A DNA stretch of 54,615 nt from Christiangramia sp. (GCF_029937855.1 NZ_JAPYPC010000005.1:1-54615); one strand, 5' to 3'; counted from the stretch's first letter, positions 17,955 to 27,737 are shown. A program made the numbers and translations. Notes: generated by a model from the letters alone, not told the origin.

Positions 17955-18659
17955 ATTATTTCTACCAGAAAAAATACTGCCTTACTCGTTTTTTCACTTT
18001 CTGCCCATATAGAGGCAGAAAGGAAAGTCCTTTTTAATAAAACGAGAGGATCCCGCTCTGTTCAGGGAGATTTTTTCAATCTATTAATTGAAAATACCCG
18101 GGATATCGCCGAAACCAGTAATCTGGATATTTTCTGGTATGATGAGGAAAAACAAAAAGGCGCAAACTTTGCTGAAAGATTCAGCAATGCATTTCAGGAA
18201 ATTTTTGAGCAGGGTTATAACAAAGTGATTTCTATTGGAAATGACTGTCCTTACCTCACCACTTCCATTCTTGAGGAAGCGATAGAAATGATTTATCATA
18301 ATAATGTGGTATTGGGCCCGGCCAGTGATGGCGGTGCTTACCTCATCGGAATGGATAGATCGGCTTTTCATGCTGAAAGCTTTCAGTCTTTATCCTGGCA
18401 ACAGGAAAATCTTCTAGAGGAATTTTTAGCTCTTGGCTTCCACAACGAGCATTCTATTGAATTTCTCGAAGAACTTTCTGATGTGGATGAGCTTCAGGAC
18501 ATGCTGGAATTGATAAGCCTGAAATCTGAAATTTTCTTTCAGTTTATTTGGTTTTGTATTACCACCTGTATTAAAAAGCTTGCATTCGCTCATATCTCGT
18601 TTGAAAATAAATTCAACCAGGTCTATTTTTCCCTAAGGGCACCACCTCACTCCGCTTAA
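17955..18659 (+). CDS. DUF2064/TIGR04282-type transferase with non-canonical start
   Basis: About 235 residues. The core resembles the DUF2064 (CofC/MobA-like nucleotidyl/glycosyl transferase) family: KTRGSRSVQGDFFNLLIENT, then GANFAERFSNAF, ISIGNDCPYLT (the usual GNDxP) and VVLGPASDGGAYLIGM. Homology starts well before any ATG or GTG: in frame upstream there is only TAA followed by ATT ATT TCT, so the start is either ATT (17955 or 17958) or the start codon has been lost. A GTG at 18225 would delete the first third of the fold. The ending SLRAPPHSA is common just upstream of SusC genes. The gene precedes the SusC gene by 79 bases. Substrate unknown. Confidence 0.7.
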   Translation: MISTRKNTALLVFSLSAHIEAERKVLFNKTRGSRSVQGDFFNLLIENTRDIAETSNLDIFWYDEEKQKGANFAERFSNAFQEIFEQGYNKVISIGNDCPYLTTSILEEAIEMIYHNNVVLGPASDGGAYLIGMDRSAFHAESFQSLSWQQENLLEEFLALGFHNEHSIEFLEELSDVDELQDMLELISLKSEIFFQFIWFCITTCIKKLAFAHISFENKFNQVYFSLRAPPHSA

Positions 18660-18738
18660 ACCCGAATCTTTTCTGAAAAATGTTTTATAACATTCTTTTC
18701 AGCACTTAATCTATCTATCCAATTACAATATTAAATTT

Positions 18739-21700
18739 ATGAGAATAGCTATAATAGCTGTGCTCCAGCTATTTGTTACTACGGTATTATGCCAAACGAA
18801 GGAGTATTCTTCCACAGTAATAGATAATGAAGGGCAACCGGTAGCTTTTGCTACTATTAACCAGACAGGAACCGATAACTACACTACTTCAAATGAAAAC
18901 GGTTATTTCACCCTGCAAACAAATTCACGTGAATTTACCCTGAAAATAACTTCCATAGGCTATGAACCTTTGGAGATAAAGATTTCCAACGGAAACTTCC
19001 CCGATCAAATCTTAATGCAAATTTCTTCGGAGGCCCTGGATGAAGTAATCGTTACTGCATTGGGTATCGAAAGAGAAAGACAATCTTTGGTATCTTCGGT
19101 AACCGAAATCGATTCTGAAAAACTGACCGATGTGACCATACCCAATGTGGTAAACAGCCTCGCCGGTCAGGTTGCCGGGGTGCAGATCACCAATGGCGCT
19201 TCTGGCGTTGGTTCTTCTTCCCGAATTGTAATTCGAGGGGAAAATTCTCTTGGTGGCAGTAACCAACCGCTATTCGTAGTAGACGGTGTACCTATTAATA
19301 ACGAACAAATTACCAGCGACCTGGTAAACGATGGTGCTTTACAGGAGGTGGATTACGGGAATGGAGCTTCAGAAATTAGCCCCGACGATATTGCATCCAT
19401 TTCGGTTTTAAAAGGAGCGGGTTCTGCCGCTTTATATGGAACCAGGGCTGCAAATGGTGTTATTCTTATTACTACCAAAAAAGGAAAAAACAATCGTGGC
19501 TTTGGGGTGAGCACCAACAGTTCTCTTACTATTGAAACTTTATTGACCCTCCCGGATTATCAGAACGTGTATGGTGGTGGATCCAACGGTGAATATGCTT
19601 TTGAAAATGGAATTGGCGCCGGCGTAAATGATGGTGGAATTAGCAGTTATGGCCCCAGGTTAGATCAGGGTTTGTTAATCCCGCAATTCGACAGTCCTTC
19701 CGTAGATATTAATGGAAACCCGGTTCGTGGGGGCGATGTAATTGCCCGCACCTTTCCCGATGGTTCTTTTACAGAGATCACTCCTACACCATGGGTTTCA
19801 AGACCAGATAACGTAAGGGATTTCTTTGAAACAGGGGTTACTTACCAGGATAATATCGCTATTAGTTCTGGATGGGAAGAAGGAAGCGCAAGACTCTCTT
19901 ACAGTAGCCTAAGAAATGAAGGCATTCTACCCAATACCGATCTTAAGAGGGACGGGATTTCCATAAGCCTGGACCAGGAACTTTCGGAAGATTTCCGCAT
20001 AAATACCTTCTTAAATTATATAAATACCAGAAGTGGTAACCGGCCAAACCTGGGTTATGGGTACGAAAATGTGATGTATGGTTTTAACTGGACCGGAAGA
20101 CAGACCAATATTGGTTCTTTAAGGGATTACTGGCAGGCCGGTCAGGAAGGCGTGCAGCATTTTGACTTCAACTACTTATGGCTTACCAACCCTTATCTAA
20201 CTCTTTTTGAAAACACCAACAGTTTTGATAAAAATCGCGTATTGGGAAATGTTTCCGCTATCTATGATATCACTGATAAATTAAGCTTAAAGATAAGGGC
20301 CGGACTGGATACTTATAACGATGATCGTGAATTCAGACGAGCGGTAAGTACTAACCGAAATCCAAAAGGAACCTACAGGGAAGACAATGTGAATTTCAGG
20401 GAGCTGAACACAGATTTTTTACTCACCTACCAGGACAGCTTTAATGAGGATTGGAATTATACGCTTACCGCCGGCGGGAACAGGTTCGATCAGCATATCA
20501 AATACCAGTTTGCAGAAGCTTCTCAACTGGCCCTTCCGGGGATCTATACCCTGGCAAATTCGGCAACTCCATTGAAAGGGGATAGCCAGAATTTTGAAAA
20601 AAGGATCAACAGCTTATACGGAACAGGAAATTTAGCCTATAAAGATCAGGTGTATCTTGATCTTACCTTCAGGAATGACTGGAGTAGTACCTTGCCAAGT
20701 GGTGATAACTCCTTCGCTTATTATTCTGCCGGCTTCAGTTATGTAATTTCAAATATGTTCGATCTACCTGAAGACATTTCTTTTCTGAAATTAAGGGGAA
20801 GTGTGGCCAGTGTGGGTAATGATACCGATCCTTACCAAAATGCACAGAACTTTTTATTCAACCAAAACTATGGTTCCAACTTCAGGGTAACCAACGAAAC
20901 CGTTCTTAAGAACATCAATTTAAAGCCAGAAAGGCTCAATGCCTATGAAGCCGGTTTAGAAGCATGGTTTTTCGGCGGAAGACTGCAAACCGATTTTTCA
21001 GCCTATCAAAATGTGAGTATAGACCAGATCATTTCCCGTCCTATCTCCCCTACCAGTGGTTTTCTTAATTATAATGTAAATGGAGGAGAAGTGCGCACGC
21101 GAGGATTTGAAGCAGCGATTAGTGGAGAAATTATCCAGGCACAGGATTTTAGCTGGAAATCGTCTTTAAACTTTTCCACCTATGAAAGTGAAGTCACTGA
21201 ACTGCCTGAAGGGGTTACCCAGTTTGTAACCGGTACTGCCGATGTTTTTGGCGGTTCAGGAGGATCAAATTCCGTTTTCTATATCGCCCGGGAAGGTGGT
21301 AAAGTGGGAGATATGTATGGCACCGGGTTTGTAGAAATTGACGGCCAAACGCTTTATAATTCAAACGGACTTCCGGTACAGGATGGTACCTTAAAATTGC
21401 TGGGGAATTATAACCCAGATTTCATTGTAGGCTTTAATAATAGCTTCAGCTATAAAGATTTTAATCTGAATATTTTATTCGACTGGCGTAAAGGCGGCAC
21501 TATTGTTTCCAGAACAAAAGCCCTGGGAAGTACCTCAGGTGTATTACAGGAAACTCTCGCAGGCCGTGAAAATGGAGTTATTGGAGAAGGAGTTACCAAT
21601 GTGGGCACGCCTGAAAATCCGCAATATGCACCCAATACCACCTCGGTACCTGCAAGCCAGTTCTACAATAATTTCTATGACCGCGGAAATGAAGCCAGTG

Positions 21701-21957
21701 CACTTTACAGCGCTTCTTACGTAAAACTGAGACAGCTAAGCCTTTACTATTCATTTTCAGACAAATTTGTAAAGTCTATAGGATTCCAGAGTTTAAAACT
21801 GGGCTTTGTAGGAAGCAACTTATTATTATTTACCGAAAACCCGCATTTTGATCCGGAACTGAATGCCCTGCAGGGAAGAAATATCGTTTACGGAGTAGAA
21901 GATATGTCATACCCTTCTACCCGTAGCTTTGGAATGAGTTTAAAAACACAATTTTAG
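18739..21957 (+). CDS. SusC/RagA-family TonB-linked outer-membrane transporter
   Basis: 1072 residues. Signal peptide (1-19), a carboxypeptidase-regulatory-like beta sandwich (about 22-90), a TonB plug beginning ALDEVIVTALGIERE and including SALYGTRAANGVILITT, then the 22-strand barrel ending with SFGMSLKTQF. It imports a ligand captured with its SusD lipoprotein across the outer membrane using TonB energy. There is no N-terminal STN domain, so no FecR-type anti-sigma signalling is expected. It is followed after 11 bases by SusD and then by an ABC transporter, nucleoside hydrolase and sugar kinase, not glycoside hydrolases, so the ligand is probably not a polysaccharide. Confidence 0.95.
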   Translation: MRIAIIAVLQLFVTTVLCQTKEYSSTVIDNEGQPVAFATINQTGTDNYTTSNENGYFTLQTNSREFTLKITSIGYEPLEIKISNGNFPDQILMQISSEALDEVIVTALGIERERQSLVSSVTEIDSEKLTDVTIPNVVNSLAGQVAGVQITNGASGVGSSSRIVIRGENSLGGSNQPLFVVDGVPINNEQITSDLVNDGALQEVDYGNGASEISPDDIASISVLKGAGSAALYGTRAANGVILITTKKGKNNRGFGVSTNSSLTIETLLTLPDYQNVYGGGSNGEYAFENGIGAGVNDGGISSYGPRLDQGLLIPQFDSPSVDINGNPVRGGDVIARTFPDGSFTEITPTPWVSRPDNVRDFFETGVTYQDNIAISSGWEEGSARLSYSSLRNEGILPNTDLKRDGISISLDQELSEDFRINTFLNYINTRSGNRPNLGYGYENVMYGFNWTGRQTNIGSLRDYWQAGQEGVQHFDFNYLWLTNPYLTLFENTNSFDKNRVLGNVSAIYDITDKLSLKIRAGLDTYNDDREFRRAVSTNRNPKGTYREDNVNFRELNTDFLLTYQDSFNEDWNYTLTAGGNRFDQHIKYQFAEASQLALPGIYTLANSATPLKGDSQNFEKRINSLYGTGNLAYKDQVYLDLTFRNDWSSTLPSGDNSFAYYSAGFSYVISNMFDLPEDISFLKLRGSVASVGNDTDPYQNAQNFLFNQNYGSNFRVTNETVLKNINLKPERLNAYEAGLEAWFFGGRLQTDFSAYQNVSIDQIISRPISPTSGFLNYNVNGGEVRTRGFEAAISGEIIQAQDFSWKSSLNFSTYESEVTELPEGVTQFVTGTADVFGGSGGSNSVFYIAREGGKVGDMYGTGFVEIDGQTLYNSNGLPVQDGTLKLLGNYNPDFIVGFNNSFSYKDFNLNILFDWRKGGTIVSRTKALGSTSGVLQETLAGRENGVIGEGVTNVGTPENPQYAPNTTSVPASQFYNNFYDRGNEASALYSASYVKLRQLSLYYSFSDKFVKSIGFQSLKLGFVGSNLLLFTENPHFDPELNALQGRNIVYGVEDMSYPSTRSFGMSLKTQF

Positions 21958-21968
21958 AACATACTAAC

Positions 21969-23411
21969 ATGAAAAACATAAAATCAATTATACTTGGATG
22001 TAGCATTTTCAGCTTAGTACTATTTAGCTGCACCAATGATTTTGAAGAGATTAATACAAATCCAAATTCACCGGAAAATGTAGATCCACAGTTCCTGCTG
22101 GCGAATGTAATTTCTGTTCAGGCGAATATGAACACTTATGACCAGGGATTCCGCCTGGCGAATTACCTCGATCAATTCTCGGCCAGTGTAGAATTTGAAC
22201 GAATAGATCGCTATGAAATGGGGTCTAACAGTGGTTACTGGAACAACATATTCAGGTTACAATCAGATATTCGCAGTATGAAAGACCTGCCGGCCTCCAA
22301 CGAAGCTTATGCTGCCGTGGGTGATATTTTAAGAAGTTATCTGTTCTCCCAGTTAACCGATATGTGGGGGGATGTACCCTATACCGAAGCTATTCAGGCC
22401 CTGGACGGGAATTACACTCCAAAATATGACACCCAGGAAAGTATCTATACCAATCCTGAAACAGGAATTCTGGCAGTGCTGAAAAGATCTGCCACCACCC
22501 TGGAGAATACTTCCGCTACCATTAAAGGTGACGTAATGTTTCAGAATGATCTGGACAAATGGGTGCGCTTTGCCAATTCTCTTAGATTGCGCTACCTGAT
22601 GAGAATTAGTAAAAGGTTGAGCGATTATTCTGAAATTCAGGAACTGGCAGATTCAGGCAAACTGATACAATCAAACTCACAGAATGCCGTCGTTCCTTAC
22701 CTGAGCACGGCACCAAACCAGTGGCCGATGTTTCTTTCAGGTCTTGGATTATACCAGGAACATCGTATGACAAAAACGGTAGATTCGGTTCTTACGCTAT
22801 GGAACGATCCCCGTGTTGAAGTACTTTACAAACCCACCCAAAAAAGTGTAAATGATGGAAATCCTCAATATAAAGGATTATTGAACGGGCAAAGTCGGGA
22901 GACCATTAGTTCAAAAGGCATTAACCTAAACGATATTTCCCTTTTTGGCGCCATGTTTCGTGATGTCCCCGATGCTGTGAACGGGCAGTATATGCAATAT
23001 GCTGAAGTTCAATTTGCTCTGGCAGAAGCTGCAGAACGCGGTTTTATAACTCAGGATCCTGAACCTTATTATAAAGAAGCAATCAGAGCCAGTTTTGACT
23101 ATTTTGATGTAGAAGTGCCAGAAGATTATTTTAACAGGGATGCAATCGCACTTGGTGAAGATAATCTCACTAAGATTCTAACTCAAAAATGGCTGAGTCT
23201 AATTAATAATGGACATGAAGCTTGGTTTAACGTGCGTAGAACGGGAATTCCAAATCTTAATCCGGGCCCAGATAATTTGAATGATGATCGCTATCCTGTG
23301 CGTTATCTTTACCCGGAATCTGAACAGGCGACCAATAGAACGAATTATGAGGAGGCTGCAGAGCGTATAGGTGGAGATAACATCAACAGCGAAGGCTGGT
23401 GGGAAATGTAG
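21969..23411 (+). CDS. SusD/RagB-family lipoprotein
   Basis: 480 residues. Lipobox LVLFSC with Cys21, then the SusD-like motif NDFEEINTNPNSPENVDPQFLL. The TPR-like helical scaffold and the closing YPESEQATNRTNYEEA element match the SusD-like_2 group. It sits on the cell surface as the lid of the SusC channel. The ligand-binding aromatic residues cannot be assigned by eye. It is co-transcribed with SusC (11-base gap) and ends before a 400-base stretch of palindromic elements. Confidence 0.94.
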   Translation: MKNIKSIILGCSIFSLVLFSCTNDFEEINTNPNSPENVDPQFLLANVISVQANMNTYDQGFRLANYLDQFSASVEFERIDRYEMGSNSGYWNNIFRLQSDIRSMKDLPASNEAYAAVGDILRSYLFSQLTDMWGDVPYTEAIQALDGNYTPKYDTQESIYTNPETGILAVLKRSATTLENTSATIKGDVMFQNDLDKWVRFANSLRLRYLMRISKRLSDYSEIQELADSGKLIQSNSQNAVVPYLSTAPNQWPMFLSGLGLYQEHRMTKTVDSVLTLWNDPRVEVLYKPTQKSVNDGNPQYKGLLNGQSRETISSKGINLNDISLFGAMFRDVPDAVNGQYMQYAEVQFALAEAAERGFITQDPEPYYKEAIRASFDYFDVEVPEDYFNRDAIALGEDNLTKILTQKWLSLINNGHEAWFNVRRTGIPNLNPGPDNLNDDRYPVRYLYPESEQATNRTNYEEAAERIGGDNINSEGWWEM

Positions 23412-23431
23412 TATATAATTAAACGCAAAAA

Positions 23432-23489
23432 GGTCACCTCGAGCGCAGTCGAGATGTCTTAATAAGCCTTCGACTGCGCTCAGGGTGAC
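23432..23489. repeat. Imperfect palindrome, interspersed-repeat type
   Basis: Two arms, GGTCACCTCGAGCGCAGTCG and, on the right, a near reverse complement reading CGACTGCGCTCAGGGTGAC, are separated by about 15 bases. The arms resemble short palindromes common in flavobacterial intergenic regions. Located 20 bases after the SusD stop, it could also weaken or end transcription. Confidence 0.65.
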
Positions 23490-23591
23490 GAAACCAAATT
23501 GAAATAGATAGAAATGAATTATTAAATAGCACAAAAGCTAACTTTAGTAAAGAGTAAAAATATTTCACTTCTGTTCTTTTTTGCAAGTGTA

Positions 23592-23650
23592 GCGATTCCC
23601 TGGCGTCAAAAATTTTTTAAGCCCTGGAGGAAATTTAGCCAGGGAATCGC
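23592..23650. repeat. Perfect 13-bp inverted repeat with 33-base spacer
   Basis: GCGATTCCCTGGC (23592-23604) and GCCAGGGAATCGC (23638-23650) are exact reverse complements. The spacer holds a run AAAATTTTTT and a nested CCCTGG...CCAGGG hairpin. It sits between SusD and the binding-protein gene, and no gene overlaps it. It could be an RNA stem-loop or a miniature repeat element. Confidence 0.7.
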
Positions 23651-23698
23651 GGTTTTGATTTTGCATTAGCAAAACTGGAACACCACAATGATAAAAAA

Positions 23699-23780
23699 CG
23701 TCATTCTGAACTCCTTTCAGAATCTCATTTGAGAGTAAATCAAAGCTATATTGAGACCCTGAAATAAATTCAGGGTGACG
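23699..23780 (-). repeat. 82-bp interspersed element, copy 1
   Basis: Its reverse complement aligns without gaps to 36309-36390 with about 73 of 82 identical bases. Ends are imperfect inverted repeats (CGTCAYYCTGAA) and each half forms its own small hairpin. It lies 33 bases before the binding-protein gene. Confidence 0.8.
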
Positions 23781-23813
23781 AAAACAAATTGAAATAATAT
23801 AAATTCAGTTTTT

Positions 23814-25040
23814 ATGAAATTGAAACAAATTCAGCAAGTCTTTTTAATGTTAGGTTTTTCACTGCTATTGGCTAGCTGTGGTTCCGAATCAAAAAAAGAA
23901 GACGACCTGCAAAAAGCTTCCTGGGAAGAAATTGAAGAAAAAGCAGATGGTACCACCGTAAATTTTATGATGTGGCAGGGAAGCCCGGTGATCAACAATT
24001 ATATCAATAATTATGTAATCCCCACGGTGAAGGAAAATTACAACATTAATCTTGAAATTAGTGGCGGGCAGGGCCCCGAGATCGTTCAACTGGTAATGGG
24101 CGAAAAGGAAGCCGGTGTGACCAGAAGTCAGGTAGATATGGTTTGGATCAATGGGGAGACCTTTTTTCAGCTTAGAAAGATCAAAGGCCTTTATGGCCCT
24201 TTTGTTAAGCAACTTCCAAACGCAGAATATATTGATTTTTCAGATCCCTATATTAATACCGATTTTCAACAACCGGTGAATTATATGGAAGCACCATGGA
24301 GTATTGGGCAGTTTGCCATGGTAGCTAATTCAGCCAAAATACAGGAACCGCCCTCGAACCTGGAAGAACTGGAAGCTTATGTCAAGGAATATCCGGGAAC
24401 TTTTACCATTTCGAATGATTTTACGGGAATGACATTACTTAAAAGTTTCCTTGCAGAAATTGGTGGCGGCCCCAACAGCCTGGATGGAGAATTTAAAGAG
24501 GAGAAATATCTTGAATTATCTAGTCAGCTTTGGGAATATCTTAACCGGAATAAGCAATATTTCTGGAAAGAAGGCGAAACTTTTCCGAAGGAACAGTCCA
24601 AAATGAGTCAGTTGTTCGCCAATGGAGAACTGGCAATCGCCTGCGGATTTAGCGAAGGTGGCATTGAGGAAAAAGTAAAAAGTGGCTTATATCCCAAATC
24701 TACCATTGCTTACGCCTGGGACAACGGTACCATTAAAAATGCCAATTATCTTGGGATTTTGGATAATGCCTCGAACAAAGCCGGAGCGATGCAGGTAATC
24801 AACTTTCTTATCTCCCCGGAAGCACAATATCTCAAGGCTAATGCAGATGGGATGGATGCCAATACGGTACTGGAAATTAGCAGGCTTCCCGAAAAATGGA
24901 AACAAAAATTTGAAAATGCGCAAGAACGTGAATATGGCCTGAAAATGAAAGACCTGGAAGCATACGCCATTGCCGAGCCAGCCCCGGAATATATGATTCG
25001 TTTGTATGAAGATTTTAGAACCAAAGTAATTGAACAGTAA
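23814..25040 (+). CDS. ABC transporter substrate-binding lipoprotein, YnjB-like
   Basis: 408 residues. Lipobox LLLASC (Cys22), then a binding-protein fold with WQGSPVINNYINNYVIPTVK, SQVDMVWINGETFFQLRK and PVNYMEAPWSIGQFAMVANS. These segments follow the pattern of Escherichia coli YnjB (VDLLWVNGENF and a following ESPWG element), a binding protein of an uncharacterised transporter. It is the first gene of a set overlapping two permeases and an ATPase, so it supplies the inner-membrane step after SusCD. Ligand unknown; the downstream nucleoside hydrolase suggests a nucleoside-like compound. Confidence 0.88.
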   Translation: MKLKQIQQVFLMLGFSLLLASCGSESKKEDDLQKASWEEIEEKADGTTVNFMMWQGSPVINNYINNYVIPTVKENYNINLEISGGQGPEIVQLVMGEKEAGVTRSQVDMVWINGETFFQLRKIKGLYGPFVKQLPNAEYIDFSDPYINTDFQQPVNYMEAPWSIGQFAMVANSAKIQEPPSNLEELEAYVKEYPGTFTISNDFTGMTLLKSFLAEIGGGPNSLDGEFKEEKYLELSSQLWEYLNRNKQYFWKEGETFPKEQSKMSQLFANGELAIACGFSEGGIEEKVKSGLYPKSTIAYAWDNGTIKNANYLGILDNASNKAGAMQVINFLISPEAQYLKANADGMDANTVLEISRLPEKWKQKFENAQEREYGLKMKDLEAYAIAEPAPEYMIRLYEDFRTKVIEQ

Positions 25041-25884
25041 AACCTCCAATATTGGCATCCTGTTTTTTATCCTCATTGGGGTGATTCCCTTTGCGGCGGC
25101 ATTTATCTATGCTTTATTATACAGTTTTGGAATCCTGGGAGTGTTTAACGACGGTTTTACGCTGAAATTCTGGGAAAGTGTTTTTAGCTCCGGGGAATTT
25201 CTATCTTCTTTTGGGTACAGCGCACTTATTGCCTTGGTTTCTACCGTACTTTCTGTAAGTGGTGCCCTTTGGATCACCCTGAAATTCAAGGAAAGCCTGG
25301 ACAAACGCTTTCTTTCTTTTGTTATGTACCTTCCTTTGGCAATACCAGGAGTTGTAGCTGGTTTTTTCACTTTTCAATTACTTTCCCGTGGCGGATTTTT
25401 CGCCAGGCTTTCCTATCAATTAGGACTGATTTCTGAAGCGCGGCAATTTCCCGATCTGGTTAACGACACCTATGCCATTGGGATCATTTTGGCTTTTATC
25501 ACCATGGTAATGCCATTTTTCGTGTTACTTTTTCTAAATGTCTATAAGAATGAAAGGCTGGAGGATCTGGGCGTTCTGGCACAATCACTCGGCGCTAAAA
25601 AGAACCAGGTGACCACCAAAGTTTTTCTGCCCATTCTGCTGAAAAAGACCTCGATTTTAATTGTATTATATTTTATTTTTCTATTGGGAGCCTATGAAAT
25701 TCCGCTAATTTTAGGTCAGGAATCACCGCAAATGCTTTCCGTATTAATTATCAGGGAAATTAAACAGTTTGATCTCAGCCAAATTTCTGAAGGTTATGTG
25801 GTAGCAGTAATCTATACCATCGTGGTGAGTATCTCGGCAATTTTATTGTTTTTACCCAAAAAAGGTATCGCCCATGAGACTTAA
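25030..25884 (+). CDS. ABC transporter permease, first subunit
   Basis: 284 residues with six membrane segments and the permease EAA-type loop LEDLGVLAQSLGAKKNQVTT. The start is TTG, overlapping the end of the binding-protein gene by 11 bases; no ATG occurs before the conserved transmembrane region. It pairs with the permease starting at 25874 as in YnjC-like or polyamine/thiamine-type systems, where the two domains are on one or two chains. Confidence 0.9.
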   Translation: MNSKTSNIGILFFILIGVIPFAAAFIYALLYSFGILGVFNDGFTLKFWESVFSSGEFLSSFGYSALIALVSTVLSVSGALWITLKFKESLDKRFLSFVMYLPLAIPGVVAGFFTFQLLSRGGFFARLSYQLGLISEARQFPDLVNDTYAIGIILAFITMVMPFFVLLFLNVYKNERLEDLGVLAQSLGAKKNQVTTKVFLPILLKKTSILIVLYFIFLLGAYEIPLILGQESPQMLSVLIIREIKQFDLSQISEGYVVAVIYTIVVSISAILLFLPKKGIAHET

Positions 25885-26647
25885 CTGGAAAACTTTTGTA
25901 TTAAGCTTTTTAGTGATATTGGTACTTTTCCCCTTTATCTATATGGTTTTGCTTTCACTGGCGACCGACTGGCGTTTCCCCGATCTCATGCCCAATTATA
26001 TCGGACTCAAAAACTGGAAAACCATCCTTAATTCTGAAACCGGACTACTGGAAAGCTTTTTTCAATCATTATTTATTTCCCTCTCGGTTGGTATAGTTTC
26101 CACATTTTCCGGCTTTTTTATAAGTCGTAGTGTGTATTACCACCCGAAGAGAAAATACCTGAATCTGCTCACCTATTTCCCCTATATCCTGGCACCAGTG
26201 GTTTTTGCTGCCTGCCTGAGCTTTTTCTTTATTAAAATGGGACTCTTCGGAAATATTGGCGGTGTGATCATCGCCCAGTTTTTAATCGGTTTCCCTTATG
26301 CTATGATCTTTTTCAGCAGTTTCTGGAACAAAAAAATTCGGCATTACGAAGATCTCGTGGCAACCCTGGGCGGGAACAGGCGCCAAACATTTATAAAAGT
26401 ATTGCTGCCACTGGCCAAAAGTATGCTGCTCATCTGCTTTTTCCAGACCTTTTTGATTTCCTGGTTTGAATATGGATTAACTTCAATTATCGGTATTGGA
26501 AAAGTACAGACCCTGACCATTAAGGTTTTCCTGTTTATCAAGGAATCCAATAATTATTACGGCGCTTTAAGTTGCTGTTTGCTTATTTTTCCGCCCGTGG
26601 TTTTATTATATCTTAACAAGCGGTACGTGTTTAAAAATCTGGTGTAA
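25874..26647 (+). CDS. ABC transporter permease, second subunit
   Basis: 257 residues, six membrane segments, with an EAA-type loop YEDLVATLGGNRRQTFIKVLLP. It begins inside the previous gene (11-base overlap) and ends by sharing one base with the ATPase start. In E. coli YnjC the two permease halves are fused in one chain; here they are separate, which is the more usual arrangement. Inner-membrane channel of the transporter. Confidence 0.9.
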   Translation: MRLNWKTFVLSFLVILVLFPFIYMVLLSLATDWRFPDLMPNYIGLKNWKTILNSETGLLESFFQSLFISLSVGIVSTFSGFFISRSVYYHPKRKYLNLLTYFPYILAPVVFAACLSFFFIKMGLFGNIGGVIIAQFLIGFPYAMIFFSSFWNKKIRHYEDLVATLGGNRRQTFIKVLLPLAKSMLLICFFQTFLISWFEYGLTSIIGIGKVQTLTIKVFLFIKESNNYYGALSCCLLIFPPVVLLYLNKRYVFKNLV

Positions 26648-27396
26648 TGTTTTTAGAAGTAGAAAGAGTTTTTAAAAGTTTTCAGAAAGAAAAGGTGGTA
26701 AAAGACCTGAATTTCAGCCTGGATCCTCAGCATACCCTGAGTATCCTGGGAAAATCGGGCTGCGGTAAAACTACCATGCTTAAAACCATTAGCGGACTCG
26801 TAAAGCCGGACTCGGGCAGGATTATGTTGAACGGGGAAGATATTACGATGCAGAAGCCCGAAAAGCGAAATATCGTGTATCTCTACCAGGAAGATTTGCT
26901 TTTTCCGCATTTAAACGCTTTTGAAAATATTGCTTTTGGTCTAAGGCTGAAAAAGATTAGTGAAAGTGAAATTAAAATTCGCGTAAATAATATGATACAT
27001 AGCCTGGAACTGGAAAAACAGGCCTTGAAAATGCCCAATCAGTTATCTGGCGGTCAGCGGCAGCGGGTTTCTTTTGGAAGGGCCATTATTACCAATCCGT
27101 CGCTACTACTTTTAGACGAACCTTTTGGAAGTCTGGACTCAGGAACGCGCCAGAGAATGCAGGTATTGTTTAAAAAGCTAAGTGCCGAATTTAAGATCAC
27201 CTCCCTCTTTGTAACCCACGATCTAAAAGAAGCTGTATTAATGGGAGATCAAATTGGGTATATGCGTGAAGGAATGCTGAAAGTATATAAAAATAAGACA
27301 GATTTTGTGAACGATCCCGAAACTGGTGTACAAAATGAAATTGAATTCTGGGATAATCTAAAAATAAGAACAGGAACAGAAATGAGTGGTTTGTAG
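26647..27396 (+). CDS. ABC transporter ATP-binding protein
   Basis: 249 residues with Walker A GKSGCGKTT, Q-loop YLYQEDLLFPHL, signature LSGGQRQRVSFGRA, Walker B LLLLDEPFGSLDSG and H-loop FVTHDLKEA. This fits the CysA/PotA/YnjD-type importer ATPases. It lacks a long C-terminal regulatory domain. The TAATG overlap with the second permease indicates translational coupling. It energises uptake with the two permeases and the YnjB-like protein. Confidence 0.94.
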   Translation: MFLEVERVFKSFQKEKVVKDLNFSLDPQHTLSILGKSGCGKTTMLKTISGLVKPDSGRIMLNGEDITMQKPEKRNIVYLYQEDLLFPHLNAFENIAFGLRLKKISESEIKIRVNNMIHSLELEKQALKMPNQLSGGQRQRVSFGRAIITNPSLLLLDEPFGSLDSGTRQRMQVLFKKLSAEFKITSLFVTHDLKEAVLMGDQIGYMREGMLKVYKNKTDFVNDPETGVQNEIEFWDNLKIRTGTEMSGL

Positions 27397-27737
27397 TAAA
27401 TAAAAGTCATCAAGAACTTTATAAGCACACTTCGACAAGCTCAGTGTGACAAGCGCAGTGTGACAAGTTAAACCTGATGAGAAAAAGATTTTTTGCACCT
27501 ATCTTTTTTTGGTTCACTTTTTTGACAGGCAAAAAATGAAAAATCATAAAATTACCTCGAAATATATTTTGAGCAAAGCGAATGTTTTAAAGGAGTGAGT
27601 AAATTATGCTCAATTTCAGCTTCTAATTTTAAAGATTCTGAAACAAGTGCAGGATGACGTGCAGCTACTTTTAAAACTTCCTTATTTAATAAACGGGTCC
27701 ATAATTTTAAAAATTGATGGCCAAAAAATATAAAAAA
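27397..27737. repeat. Gene-free gap with palindrome and half element
   Basis: About 340 bases with no gene. 27426-27467 holds a CACACT...AGTGTG hairpin containing a CTTCGACAAGCTCAG core followed by a repeated CAGTGTGACAAG unit. 27632-27659 matches the right half of the 82-bp element (ATTCTGAAACAAG, ending GATGACG). No promoter is clear. Confidence 0.5.

Noticed and set aside
18660-18738. Possible riboswitch or operator upstream of SusC
   Set aside because: Only 79 bases, AT-rich, without TPP-, cobalamin- or purine-type conserved cores.
23412-23813. Possible CRISPR-like repeats between SusD and the binding protein
   Set aside because: The repeats are palindromic single elements of different types, with no regular direct repeat and spacer spacing and no cas genes.
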